A DNA stretch of 39,480 nt from Gnetum montanum (Eukaryota; Streptophyta; Gnetopsida; Gnetales; Gnetaceae), in the NCBI GenBank assembly GCA_015680685.1, contig MNCI01011920.1, positions 2,903 through 42,382 on the forward strand, in the 5' to 3' direction. Positions 21,176 through 30,225 of this stretch are shown here, piece by piece (position 1 is the stretch's first letter; every line of letters starts with the position of its first letter). Below the pieces are notes generated by a model. It made no database searches and was not told the origin of the DNA. It saw only the letters and a program-made list of their open reading frames with translations. Position numbers and translations under genes: made by a program.

Positions 21176-21878
21176 CGGTGAAGAATGCAAAGGTAAAGTG
21201 GGATTGTGCCTCGACATTCGAACACAACCGCACTATCTCCTTGTGCATGCCCGACAACAAAAATTGGGCCCAGTTATATCGCATGCCCATTTCCAAGACA
21301 GTTCGCATGACACGAACAGCCTCAACTCCAAGACTCTTCACCTGGGAAAGGGTTTTAGGGAATACCCATGCCCTGAACAGGGGATATAATTCGTTCACTT
21401 CCACAACTTTTTCTTTCACCTGCATCAGGAATCCCTTGGCACCCTTGGCCACGCCTAGCCAATCTTCCAACTCACGAACCGTCTGGAGCTCTTTATGAGC
21501 TTTGTCTAATACTACATTTAAGCCATCTGCCAGTACACCAAATAAATTTGAAAAGAACTTGGACGACAGATGAAAAACTACCTTGACACCCTTAATCCGG
21601 GTGCCGTAGTATGAGACAGACTCATTAAAAGAATCCACAATCCCAATCATCTCCCCTATGGATACGTCAGGACTCAGGGTCATAAAGAGCTCCATGAGGC
21701 CAGCATTATCCAGGCAAAAAATGATGGACAGTGGAGCGTGTCTACACAACCACTTTTGAGCCTTAGTCACCNTGTCTACGCAACCACTTTTGGGCCTTAG
21801 TCACTTCCACGAACTTCATCGACAAGGTAGTCTCGGTTCGTCCAGTTGTCACCGAATCCCCACTAGGAGGTGCATCAA
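21176..21878 (-). pseudogene. Helical middle exon of the antisense gene
   Basis: A 199-residue open frame (21171-21770) continues across the assembly join to 21878. It is rich in Leu, Val, Lys and Glu, with long predicted amphipathic helices (VVLDKAHKELQTVRELEDWL, LMQVKEKVVEVNELYPLF). I recognise no family. The repeat VTKAQKWL-RRH / VTKAQKWL-CRH at the n (21739-21805) is most likely an unmerged contig overlap. Confidence 0.55.
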
Positions 21879-22229
21879 CTATAAAAGCAATCTAAAATGG
21901 TCATATCAGCGTAACTCCAAAAAGTTGGACCAACTCACTAACATATCTAGGAAATGTTATCATTTACCGTTAGTGGTGGATTTAGATGTGCTGCCAAAGT
22001 CACGAGGGAAGACTGGCCCTTTGTCTGACTAGTCTTCATGAAGCCACCCACGAGCTTTGCACATCGCAAACGCTTTGGAGAACTGCTTATGAAAATGGAT
22101 GATCGCTCCCTTTGTTTGACCCAGAACGGTTCCACAAAGGGTGGGGCCTGTCATAAATGCCTCCAAGGCAGTGCGAGCAAGAGCTAGTCCTTCATCCTCA
22201 ACGTATGTCCTGTCCGGGTTGGCCTTCGG

Positions 22230-22756
22230 CCTGTAAACAAATAAACGTCAAAACAAGAAACAAACACCAAACGGCGAAAGGAAACAATAAACTTAAATAG
22301 TCCTACCTGTCCACTCAGTACACTGTGCTAGGAGGATTCTGGAATAATGTGTGCGCACGGGTAGCTATGAACAGAGTATTGTTGAGGTAGTCTAACCCTC
22401 GCGGCAATAGTGCCCACATGCTCGTTAATGGGCGTGTTGACCTGGTCCCATGGGTAGAACCATCCTCGTTAACAAGTGGCCCCTCGTCAATGTCTTCTAT
22501 GAAGACCATGACACCCTCTGTAGCTCCCAGCAGCATTGCCTCAAGCACGCTCCATGCAATCACTTCGCTAAAATTCGACCAGATGGCCACCTCGAAATTA
22601 TCTAACATGAAGGCTAGAAATTCACATGTGCCTTCCTTGAACCAAACCCCGTTGTCATCCATGGTTAGATCCGGGGGAGGCTCCTCAGCCTCAATGGGGC
22701 CAACCCACGTTAACACCCCGACAAGCTCAATAACAAGGAGGAAGCACTTACTGTCC
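22230..22756 (-). pseudogene. FCP1/NIF-like HAD domain exon, catalytic residues lost
   Basis: The second exon reads KCFLLVIELVGVL, where NIF/FCP1-family phosphatases have a strand ending in D-x-[DN]-G. It continues VWFKEGTCEFLAFMLDNFEVAIWS, matching the family's RPG-x-EFL-x6-F-V-x-W-S pattern. It then has LNNTLFIATRA (about 22355-22386), where the family has NTLLIDDSP, and QNPPSTVY, where the family has NPP-T. Order and spacing fit the domain, but the nucleophile and the later aspartates are absent. If ever expressed, it was probably a non-catalytic relative. Assignment is by motif recognition only. Confidence 0.6.
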
Positions 22757-22859
22757 CTATAAGCAATCAAGACACCATGATAAATTAGCCATGCTTCAAA
22801 ACAGACCAAAAAGCAAGAGTTTACATCATGAATCGACACTTAAAATCTAAAAATTTACT

Positions 22860-23455
22860 AATTGTTTACACTCAGCGTATACACCCCATAAACCAGCATA
22901 TATGCTGGCAAAACTATTTACGCTTAGTGTAATACGTTGCTTAACTCAGCGTATACGCCAATAATGAACTGTTTTATGCTTAGCGTATACATCGAAGAAA
23001 CCCTCAGCGTATATGGCCAAGTTCGCTTTCAGCGTAAACAGTCTACGCTGGCACTGAACAAGTTTACGCTAGGAACATGAAAAATAAGTCTACACTATAA
23101 AGACAACTGCGCATGCACAGCATATACGCTGAACAAACCCTCAGCGTATACGCCTTCACAGTAAACAGAATTTACGCTGATAGAACAAACAAATCACGCT
23201 GACAAAACTTCGTGCATAGAGAACTCATGACGCCGTGGCTTACGCTGACATAATAGTGCAAGAAAAATGCTTACACTAATAAAACTGATTACGCCCTGAT
23301 AATCTATGCTAACCCGACTTCACGCTATGAAGTTACGCTCGGCGTATACGTTGAAAACCCTCTACGCCGAAAATCCCCTATGCTCGGCGTATACGCCGAG
23401 ACTGTCTACGCTAAAAAGAAGAAGCAAAGAAATAATAATAGAGGCAGGGATCAGA
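22860..23455. repeat. Cluster of GCGTATACGC-type motifs in intron 1 of the antisense gene
   Basis: Three exact copies of GCGTATACGC (about 22949, 23143, 23383) and many variants (agcgtatac, tacgctga, tttacgct), spaced 20-50 bases apart in otherwise unremarkable sequence. The same motif fills the U3 of the C-family LTRs. It also continues sparsely upstream of exon 1 (23600-23820). Confidence 0.85.
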
Positions 23456-23852
23456 GCCTACCTATGGGATGTCATAGGCCATGATGGGATCCTTGGCTAG
23501 TGCAGGTACTGCAGCATGGCTTCAGTCTCTTCCGCAAAGGTCAAGTCGGGACCCTTCCTCCCCTGGCCTTCCACTTCTTTTCCTTTGCCCATCTCAGCCT
23601 CCTTTACGTGGATTGCACAAGTTTATGCTGAAGAAAAGAACTATCTACGCTAGCGTCTGAAATTCCACACTCCGCATCTACGCTGGGGTTTAGTGTTGGG
23701 TGTCTATGCTAAGGGTTACTCTTCAGTGTATACGCTCACGAGCAAGTTTACGCTTATGCCAGGGCGTGATAGTTTACGCTTACGCTTTAACAATTTACGC
23801 TCTGTCACTTATGCTCATGATTCAAAGTAAGAAACAAATGAAACCCCCCCCC

Positions 23853-23860
23853 TTTTTATA
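23853..23860 (-). promoter_or_regulatory. Candidate TATA box of the antisense gene
   Basis: The minus strand reads ctataaaaagg about 265 bases upstream of the first ATG (23592). It is the best TATA-like site in the right orientation and position. RT on the other strand opens at 24075, so this region could act as a divergent promoter. Confidence 0.45.
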
Positions 23861-24074
23861 GCGCTCCGCTGACGCTGTCACCGCTGTTGCTCCTTTTTGC
23901 CATTTTTTTCCTTTTTGCTTATTTCTCGCCAAAATTTACCCAAAAATATATATATATAAATAAAAAATAATAAAGAAACAAAAATTTCAACATCCAGTGC
24001 CCCCATGAGCTCCATTTTGTGTATTTGCGCCAAATAATCCAACGTAAACCCGATACGGCCCGATAAGCCCTTAA
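23861..24074. other. Spacer between antisense gene and RT
   Basis: AT-rich, with a short (TA)n run at about 23946-23957. No coding signal. If the sense transcript is spliced to join protease to RT, an acceptor would be expected here or shortly after; ttgcttattcag (about 24163-24174) is one candidate. Confidence 0.4.
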
Positions 24075-25330
24075 ACTGTCGTGCGTCTCAGTGTGACAAT
24101 AATCCACCATTATACATGTACACATAGTTTAAAATCACCAAAAGACACAGAACGATACCCCTTTGCTTATTCAGCTCTCTGTTTATTGGCAAGAGCGAGC
24201 TCAATGGACTGCCGCTCAATGGACTGCCAGCATTTAACTGCACTGTTAACCATTGACAGACCATACGGCAAAATTACAAGATACATTAACATAAACCTCA
24301 TCAACTTAAGTTCACCAACGGACGATGCAGTCATAGCCTTAACACAGGAAATAAAAAATGATTACAAAGACATGACAAAATTCCTTGACATAGAGGCCGA
24401 GAATATCATCGAAGACCCATTGGCCGAAACTCCCATCGTCATGCCCGATGGGGAAACTAAAATTTTAAAATTAAGCACCTTATTACAACCACCATTAGCC
24501 AAAAACATTGAGAACGTGCTTAGGGAAAATATGAGAGCATTTGCTTGGTCCTACATAGACATGCCCGGGCTAGACCCCCGAATTGTCCAACACAATATTA
24601 TCCTTGACCTGAAATTGAGACCGGTAAAACAAAAAGCACAAAAGATGAAACCCGAGGTGGCATTAGCAGTTCGCAATGAGATCACCAAGCTTTATCAAGC
24701 TGGCTTCATTCAAGCCATTGATTACGCTGAGTGGGTGTCTAACATGGTCATTGTTCCAAAGAAGAACGGAAGCATTCGCTTATGCATTGACCTCCAGGAT
24801 TTGAATGTCGCAACCATAAAGGATGATTTTCCTTTACCCAGCATCAACCAACTTGTTGACTCAACTGCTAGGCACGCATTATTATCTTTTATGGACGGCT
24901 TCTTGGGATACAATGAAATAGGAATCAACCCGAAGCATCAGCTTCGGACAACCTTTATGACACCATGGGGAACCTTTTGTTACACAATGATGCCCTTTGG
25001 TCTCAAGAACGTTGGGGCCACATATCAAAGAGCAATGACATTTATCTTTAGCGATTACATATTACACTCACTCAACGACTACGTGGATGACATTGTGGTT
25101 AAGTCAAAAATGGAGGAACAACATGTACAAGATCTCGACTTAGTATTAAAACATTGTTTGAAGTATGAATTGAGACTCAACCCCAAAAAATGTGTCTTTA
25201 GCATCAAAACAGGAAAAATGCTTGGATTTATTGCATCAGAAGCAGGGATACGAGTGGACCCCGATAAGGTTAAGGCCATAACAAACCTGAAACCACTAGG
25301 CAACCTTACCGAACTTCGAGGTCTATAGGG
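24075..25330 (+). pseudogene. Reverse transcriptase, element C
   Basis: The best preserved coding block: one open frame of more than 400 residues to a TAG at 25326. RT motifs appear in order: VPKKNGSIRLCIDLQDLN, FPLPSINQLVDSTA, LSFMDGFLGYNEI, TPWGTFCYTMMPFGLKNVGA, and the catalytic YVDDIVVKSK at about 25080-25110. Then LNPKKCVFSIKTGKMLGFI marks the thumb. It copies element RNA into cDNA in the particle. The catalytic YVDD is intact. The first 90 residues match element E (AFAWSY-DMPGLDPRIV), so the domain start is genuine although the true initiation site is unclear. Confidence 0.95.
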
Positions 25331-25930
25331 TAGATTACAGTTTATCAAGCGCTTCATAGACAAATTGACAGATAAACTAAGACCTATGAATCACTTGTTA
25401 TGCAAGAACGTCCATTTTGAATGGACTTTACAGTGTCAACAAGCATTCGATGACATTAAAATGGCACTTGCCTGGTTACCCACAGTTTATCCACCTCAAA
25501 ATGATAAATCATTCTACATCTACCTCGCTACTTCGGATTCGTCTATCACGTGTATGCTTTGCCAGAAACGAGATGACAGAACCGAAGTCCCTATATACTA
25601 CTTGATCCACGCATTAGTTGCGCACGAGAAAAATTACAACGACATGGAGAAGTCATGTTTAGCTTTGGTCTTTTCTTTAAGAAAATGGCGACATTACCTC
25701 TTCCGCAACCAAGTTAACATAATTTGCAAGGATAATGTGCTGAGGGCCATAATAGGAAACATTTACGAAACAAGTCGAATAGCCTGTTGGAAAGCCATGA
25801 TAGCTGAGTTTGACCTATACTACGTAGTGCAATCATCAGTCAAGGGTCAAGCTATAGCAAATCAAATGACCACATCGCCAATGCACGACCAAGCGACTAT
25901 AGAGCTAGAGTTCCCAGATGAGAATATAAG
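25331..25930 (+). pseudogene. RNase H domain, element C
   Basis: Directly follows RT after the TAG at 25326. Recognisable parts are FIKRFIDKLTDKLRPMNHLL (connection), CQQAFDDIKMAL, then the RNase H fold FYIYLATSDSSITCMLCQ, PIYYLIHALVAHEKNYNDME and KWRHYLFRNQVNIICKDN. The usual VAS-S-I-G pattern has changed to LATSDSSIT. It would remove RNA from the hybrid. Confidence 0.85.
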
Positions 25931-26558
25931 TGTCATAGACATAGTGCCCAACAACTACGATGCTATTTTAAACTTTGATGGAGCATCCACCTCCCGAGGA
26001 GGAAGTGCAGCCGCTGTCATCACCTATCCCTCCTGGGAGATCCGACCCTTTGCCTATCATTTCAACTTTCACTATACCAACAACATAGCACAGTATGAAG
26101 GTCTCCTTAGAGGTCTCGCGGTAGCTTTGGCTTTAGACATCACACGGCTAGTAGTTAGAGGAGACTCACAACTAGTCTTAAACTAAATCATAGATGTTTA
26201 TACATGTAAAGCCCAACATTTGCAACCGTACTGTGACTTGGCAAAACACCTAATGAGGTGATTCGAAAACATCAATGTGCAACACATTTCTAGAAATGAT
26301 AATACCATCACAAACGCGTTAGCCACATTGGCATTAAACATATCACCGGACATGTTCTATGCATTACCGAGCTCCGTGACCAGTTGTGCCAAACCAATAA
26401 CCAATACTCTTGACACATTACTGATTGCATCTGTTAGTATAACACATTCGGTAGAATGGTACGATGACATAAAAGAATACCTTTTACGTGGCGAAACACC
26501 ACGACATCTAACAAATGCACAGAAAGACACAGTGCGGAAACGTTCTAGGTAGTATACC
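25931..26558 (+). pseudogene. Archaeal-like second RNase H, element C
   Basis: LNFDGASTSRGGSAAAVI, NNIAQYEGLLRGLAVAL and VVRGDSQLVLN are the first parts of the aRNase H that marks Tat-lineage Ty3/gypsy elements. A TAA at 26184 and frame changes follow. The end of the domain is seen at 26277-26552 (ISRNDNTITNALATLAL). Position between RNase H and integrase is as expected. Confidence 0.9.
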
Positions 26559-27695
26559 TTGGTAGGGGACACATTGTGTCATCGATCCTACGAAGGCATA
26601 TTGCTAACATGCGTTAGTGGTACCGATGCCCAAACTATTGTTGAACAGGTACATGAAGGACTATGCGGAGAACACATAGCACCAAAAGCCATGGCAACAA
26701 AGATCAGACGCTTAGGCTATTCTTGGCCACACATGGAATACGATTGTCTCTACAAAGTCAAAACATGTAGTACTTGTCAAAAACATAGCAATCTGATACA
26801 TGTCCCACCAAATGAGTTGCATACATCGCAAATCACATGGCCCTTTCAAAAGTGGGGGTTGGACCTCATTGGCCAGATAACCCCCTCGTCTTCCACGGGC
26901 CATAGTTTCATTATAACTGCCACAGAATACTTCACGAAGTGGGTAGAAGCTGCTCCCCTTCAAAAAACTACATCCAAACATGTATGCAATTTCATTCTCG
27001 AAAACATTGTAACTCGCTTTGGCATTCCCATGACAATCATCACTGACAACGGGCCACAATTTAGCAGTGCCGAGACTAAAACCTTTTGTGAAAATTTAGG
27101 GACCAAAAACTTGTTTTCATCCCCTTACTATCCTCAGAGCAATGGACAAGCAGAAGCAACAAACAAGACGATTATTACAATACTTAAGAAAATGCTCACC
27201 CAGAGCAAAAGAAAATGGCACGAGCAATTGACATACGCATTGTGGGCATATCGTACTACGCACCGAACTTCGACAGGTAAGACGCCATACAGTCTTGTTT
27301 ATAGTTCAGAAGTTGTTTTACCTTTAGAATTGCAGGTACCATCTTTAAGGATCACATTTTCTGGACTCCTCAATGATGGGAAAAATAATGATCTGCGCAT
27401 CATTGACCTCGACTTGATGGAGGAAGAACACATGCGTGCCCTCGATCAGATCGAATGGTATCAAAAATAACAATGGCAACGGCATCGACATGACATCTGC
27501 AAGCGCCCTATCAAAGAAGGTGACCTTGTGCTTAAAGCTATTCAGGAACACCCGGACAAATTCTCAGCCAACTGGGAAGGGCCTTACTTGGTCACTAAAG
27601 CATTCGACAATGGAGCATTCAAGCTAGTAGATATGGAAGGAAACGGATTTTCCAATCCAACCAATCACTTGTTCCTGAAACTGTTCTACGTTTGA
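26559..27695 (+). pseudogene. Integrase, element C
   Basis: 303 residues stay open to a TAA at 27468. The zinc region has VHEGLCGEH followed by CSTC (about 26650-26780). The catalytic triad is visible: D in GLDLIGQI (about 26855-26880), D in ITDNGPQF (about 27040-27063) and E in GQAEATNKTI (about 27148-27175). Then come KWHEQLTYALWAYRT and TPYSLVYSSE. After the stop the same frame continues with HPDKFSANWEGPYLVTKAF, the GPY/F module. Catalytic residues look intact; expression is blocked by the stops. Confidence 0.92.
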
Positions 27696-28093
27696 GTACA
27701 AGTTTAGGTACGTGCGAGTCCTAGAATCACGACTATAAACTGATACAACAGCTCGTCCTGGAATCATGACAATAAACTGATACCATAGAACAATCCTGGG
27801 TTATGACTTAAAACTGACACCACAACTATCCTGACATCATGACAATAAATTGATACCCCACAGTTTCCGCAATGACAATAAACTAGCACCCGTCTGGCAT
27901 GATAGTAAACTGCCACTGTCACAACCATCAGAGTCCGCTAAGACTATAAACTAGCTTGCCTTCTCATAGTCCGCTAAGACTAAAAACTGGCAATGTAACA
28001 TCTGCCACGATGCTAAACAGGCAATTTCCAATGGGTTACGACATAAAACTAACCCATGATAGTCCACCAAGACTATAAACTGGCAAGTTCATC
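27696..28093 (+). repeat. Array of TAAACT-type repeats after integrase, element C
   Basis: About ten degenerate units such as gtccgctaagactataaact, spaced 30-45 bases, extending to the assembly gap. The same core recurs in inverted sense in elements A and E. No coding potential. Confidence 0.85.
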
Positions 28094-28147
28094 NNNNNNN
28101 NNNNNNNNNNNNNNNNNNNNNNNNNNNNNNNNNNNNNNNNNNNNNNN
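28094..28147. other. Assembly gap (54 N)
   Basis: A run of N. The 54 bases before it (28040-28093) recur as an inverted copy at 29034-29087, pointing to a wrongly oriented contig on its right. Confidence 0.95.
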
Positions 28148-29087
28148 GTGTTCAGTAGTATATGGGATCGGGAAAGTGAAGTTTGTGGTTGGTAGGAAAA
28201 CAGAGATTGTGGGGATCAATCACTACCTAAGGGATTGCCCTTGGGAAATGGGATGCTCGGGTGTGCGGCATGCTGGTCCTTGTCAATAGACATTGTTTAG
28301 CAGACTTGGAGGTCAGAGATGCGATGTGCGTCCTTTGGTGGAACAAGGCTCCTGGTTAGTGTTCAAGAGAACTTGTTGGCAAGACCAAAGCCATGGGGGG
28401 ATGTGTTACATTCTTTGGAGGAACAGGGCCTGTGTTTAATGTTTTAGGGGGGTCCTGTTGGTAGAGAGCCAAAGCCATGCAACTGGATGAGTACTTGGTT
28501 TTGAGACAACTGCCTTCCCGCCTGGGGCTTATATGGCAAGTGCCAAGGGTCTCTCTCTTCTTTTTTTTGGGAGGTTTGCGTTGATCTTGTACTCATGCTC
28601 AGGTGCCATGCCCTGTGTTGCAACTACTTTAATGTGTTGCCACGTGCAACAGTGTGCTCAAAGTTTTGAATGTATTCGGTGTATCGGAGGTCGGTAAATA
28701 GATAGTGAATATACCGGGAATGTGAATGTACTAGTGAACGGTTTGATTTAGTCTCGCCATGTGTGTTGTGAACATTGTCCCATCTTACTGCTTTTGATGA
28801 AATGCATTCTTGTGCGATAACCTTTGGGTGTCATCCTGCAAACACAATTCCAAGGAGACAAGAAAACCATNTAAGTGGCAATGGACAAAGTCTTTATAAG
28901 GCTGCTTGTGGTGTTTTGCATTTCTTTGTCGACGCTTCTCGGGTCGATTCCTNGCAGTGACGTTGGTAGGATCTTCTGATGGCGGGAAATGCAGTGATGA
29001 AGCTTAAATGTGGTGGTAGATTGATGAACCAGAGATGAACTTGCCAGTTTATAGTCTTGGTGGACTATCATGGGTTAGTTTTATGTC
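28148..29087 (-). other. Probably inverted contig between integrase and 3' LTR
   Basis: Its right end is the exact reverse complement of the sequence left of the gap. Two single-n joins lie inside (28871, 28953). At about 28320-28480 there are two imperfect direct copies of a block of roughly 80-100 bp (tggaggaacagggc / tggtggaacaaggc, both followed by ccaaagccatg). No protein recognised. It should carry the 3' untranslated part of C and the polypurine tract, but I could not locate the tract. Confidence 0.6.
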
Positions 29088-29088
29088 N

Positions 29089-30220
29089 AGTTCCAGCGTA
29101 TATGCCCAGTGTATATGCCCAAGTGCACATTCCAAGCATATACGCTGAAATTCTCAGCATATATGCCTAGCTTGTATGCACAAGTCCCAGCATATACACC
29201 CAGCGTATACACCCGGTGTATATGTCCAGCATACATGCTCAGCGTACACGCCTCACATGTACGCTTGGCAGGTACGGTAAATGTTTACGCCTGGCATGGA
29301 ATCTCCAAAGAAAAAATGAAAATAGCAGCAAAGAGTAAGGATTGAAGCAAGTCAGCAACCATCAGCGTATACGCCTAGTGTATACGCCCAACCATTAGCA
29401 TATACGCCCAGCCGTTTTCGGCGTATACGCTCGGCGTATATGCCTAGCGTCCACAGCATCTACGCCCAGCACATCCAACATATACGCCCAGCGTATATGC
29501 CTAGAGTCTACGCCCATCTGATACAGCGTATACGCTCAGCAGATGTAATATATTGTACACTTGTAAATTTTATGTCCTTTTTATACCCGGTCAATGCCCA
29601 CGTGTCGCCCAACCCGAGTCTAGTGTAACAACCGGTATAAAAACCCCACTTTTCCATTTGTACCGGGGTCAGTTGGCAAGATCCTAGAGCATACCAGAGA
29701 ATAATTACGATGCACACCAGAGCTAAAAACCCTCTTACGCTAGACAACTCTATACGCCAAGGATGCTGTCTCTATGTCGTGCTTACAGTGGACCAGCCGC
29801 AATCCTCCCTGCACCCACCGGGGCTTTTGTCTGCCTTGTGTTCCACTCACAACTGCATTTGACCGGTGCATTTTACTTACATTCTATAATGCCATTGTTA
29901 CATTTTCTTCCCATAATTGTTCACAATTTGCATTAATTCTTATACGTACTCTATTTACATCTATTAACGTTTACGCTCTGTTTACATTGTTTGCATTGTT
30001 TACGCTCTGTTTACGCCTGTTACATCGTTTACGTATAACCCAGTGTATAGCACTTCGGTGTACGTTCAGGGAAATCCTTGTCTAATCCGCGTGTGGGCCA
30101 CCCAAGGTACTCTGCCTTCATGCATTCCAGCTCACCCAAGGCAGGGTCTTCTATGCGCATCCTGCAATCCCACGGTCTCTGTTTCCTTCCAGCTAGTGAT
30201 CGACGATTTCAGGTGGTACA
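29089..30220 (+). mobile_element. 3' LTR of element C, 5' end missing at an assembly join
   Basis: Matches the 5' LTR from its base 138 (agttccagc) to the last base (GGTACA). The first 137 bases are absent because an n join sits at 29088. It keeps the TATA box (about 29635-29643), the G-box (about 29610) and three exact GCGTATACGC copies. Differences from the 5' LTR are mostly transitions within CG dinucleotides, plus one block shortened near 29520. Confidence 0.95.
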
Positions 30221-30225
30221 AGAGT
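30221..30225. repeat. Target-site duplication of element C, right
   Basis: agagt, identical to 12590-12594. Confidence 0.85.

Larger units (their letters stand above)
19129..23592 (-). pseudogene. Antisense multi-exon gene with degenerate FCP1/NIF-like domain
   Basis: About nine minus-strand exons can be traced: 23592-23462, 22756-22307, 22230-21968, 21878-21176, 21113-20803, 20678-20469, 20382-20191, 20114-19330 and 19229-19129. All eight introns start GT and end AG. Seven are 62-124 bases; the first is about 700. Several junctions keep codon phase exactly (exons 2-3, 3-4, 5-6, 6-7, 7-8). The product would have a basic start (MGKGKEVEGQGRKGP), an FCP1/NIF-like domain, a long helical region, a basic/acidic linker, a coiled coil and a Gly/Pro/Asp tail. 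In-frame stops in exons 1, 2, 3, 7 and 8 and some phase mismatches (exons 1, 4-5, 8-9) make this copy dead. The join at 21772 duplicates 33 bases inside exon 4. It may be a captured host gene or an extra ORF of the element family. Confidence 0.65.

Noticed and set aside
18583-24074. The antisense region as a separate DNA transposon inserted into C
   Set aside because: No terminal inverted repeats or target duplication could be seen at its edges, and no transposase motif is present; not excluded for an element without such ends.
28148-28289. ORF reaching across the N run
   Set aside because: It spans the 54-N gap and a probably inverted contig, so it is not a real reading frame.
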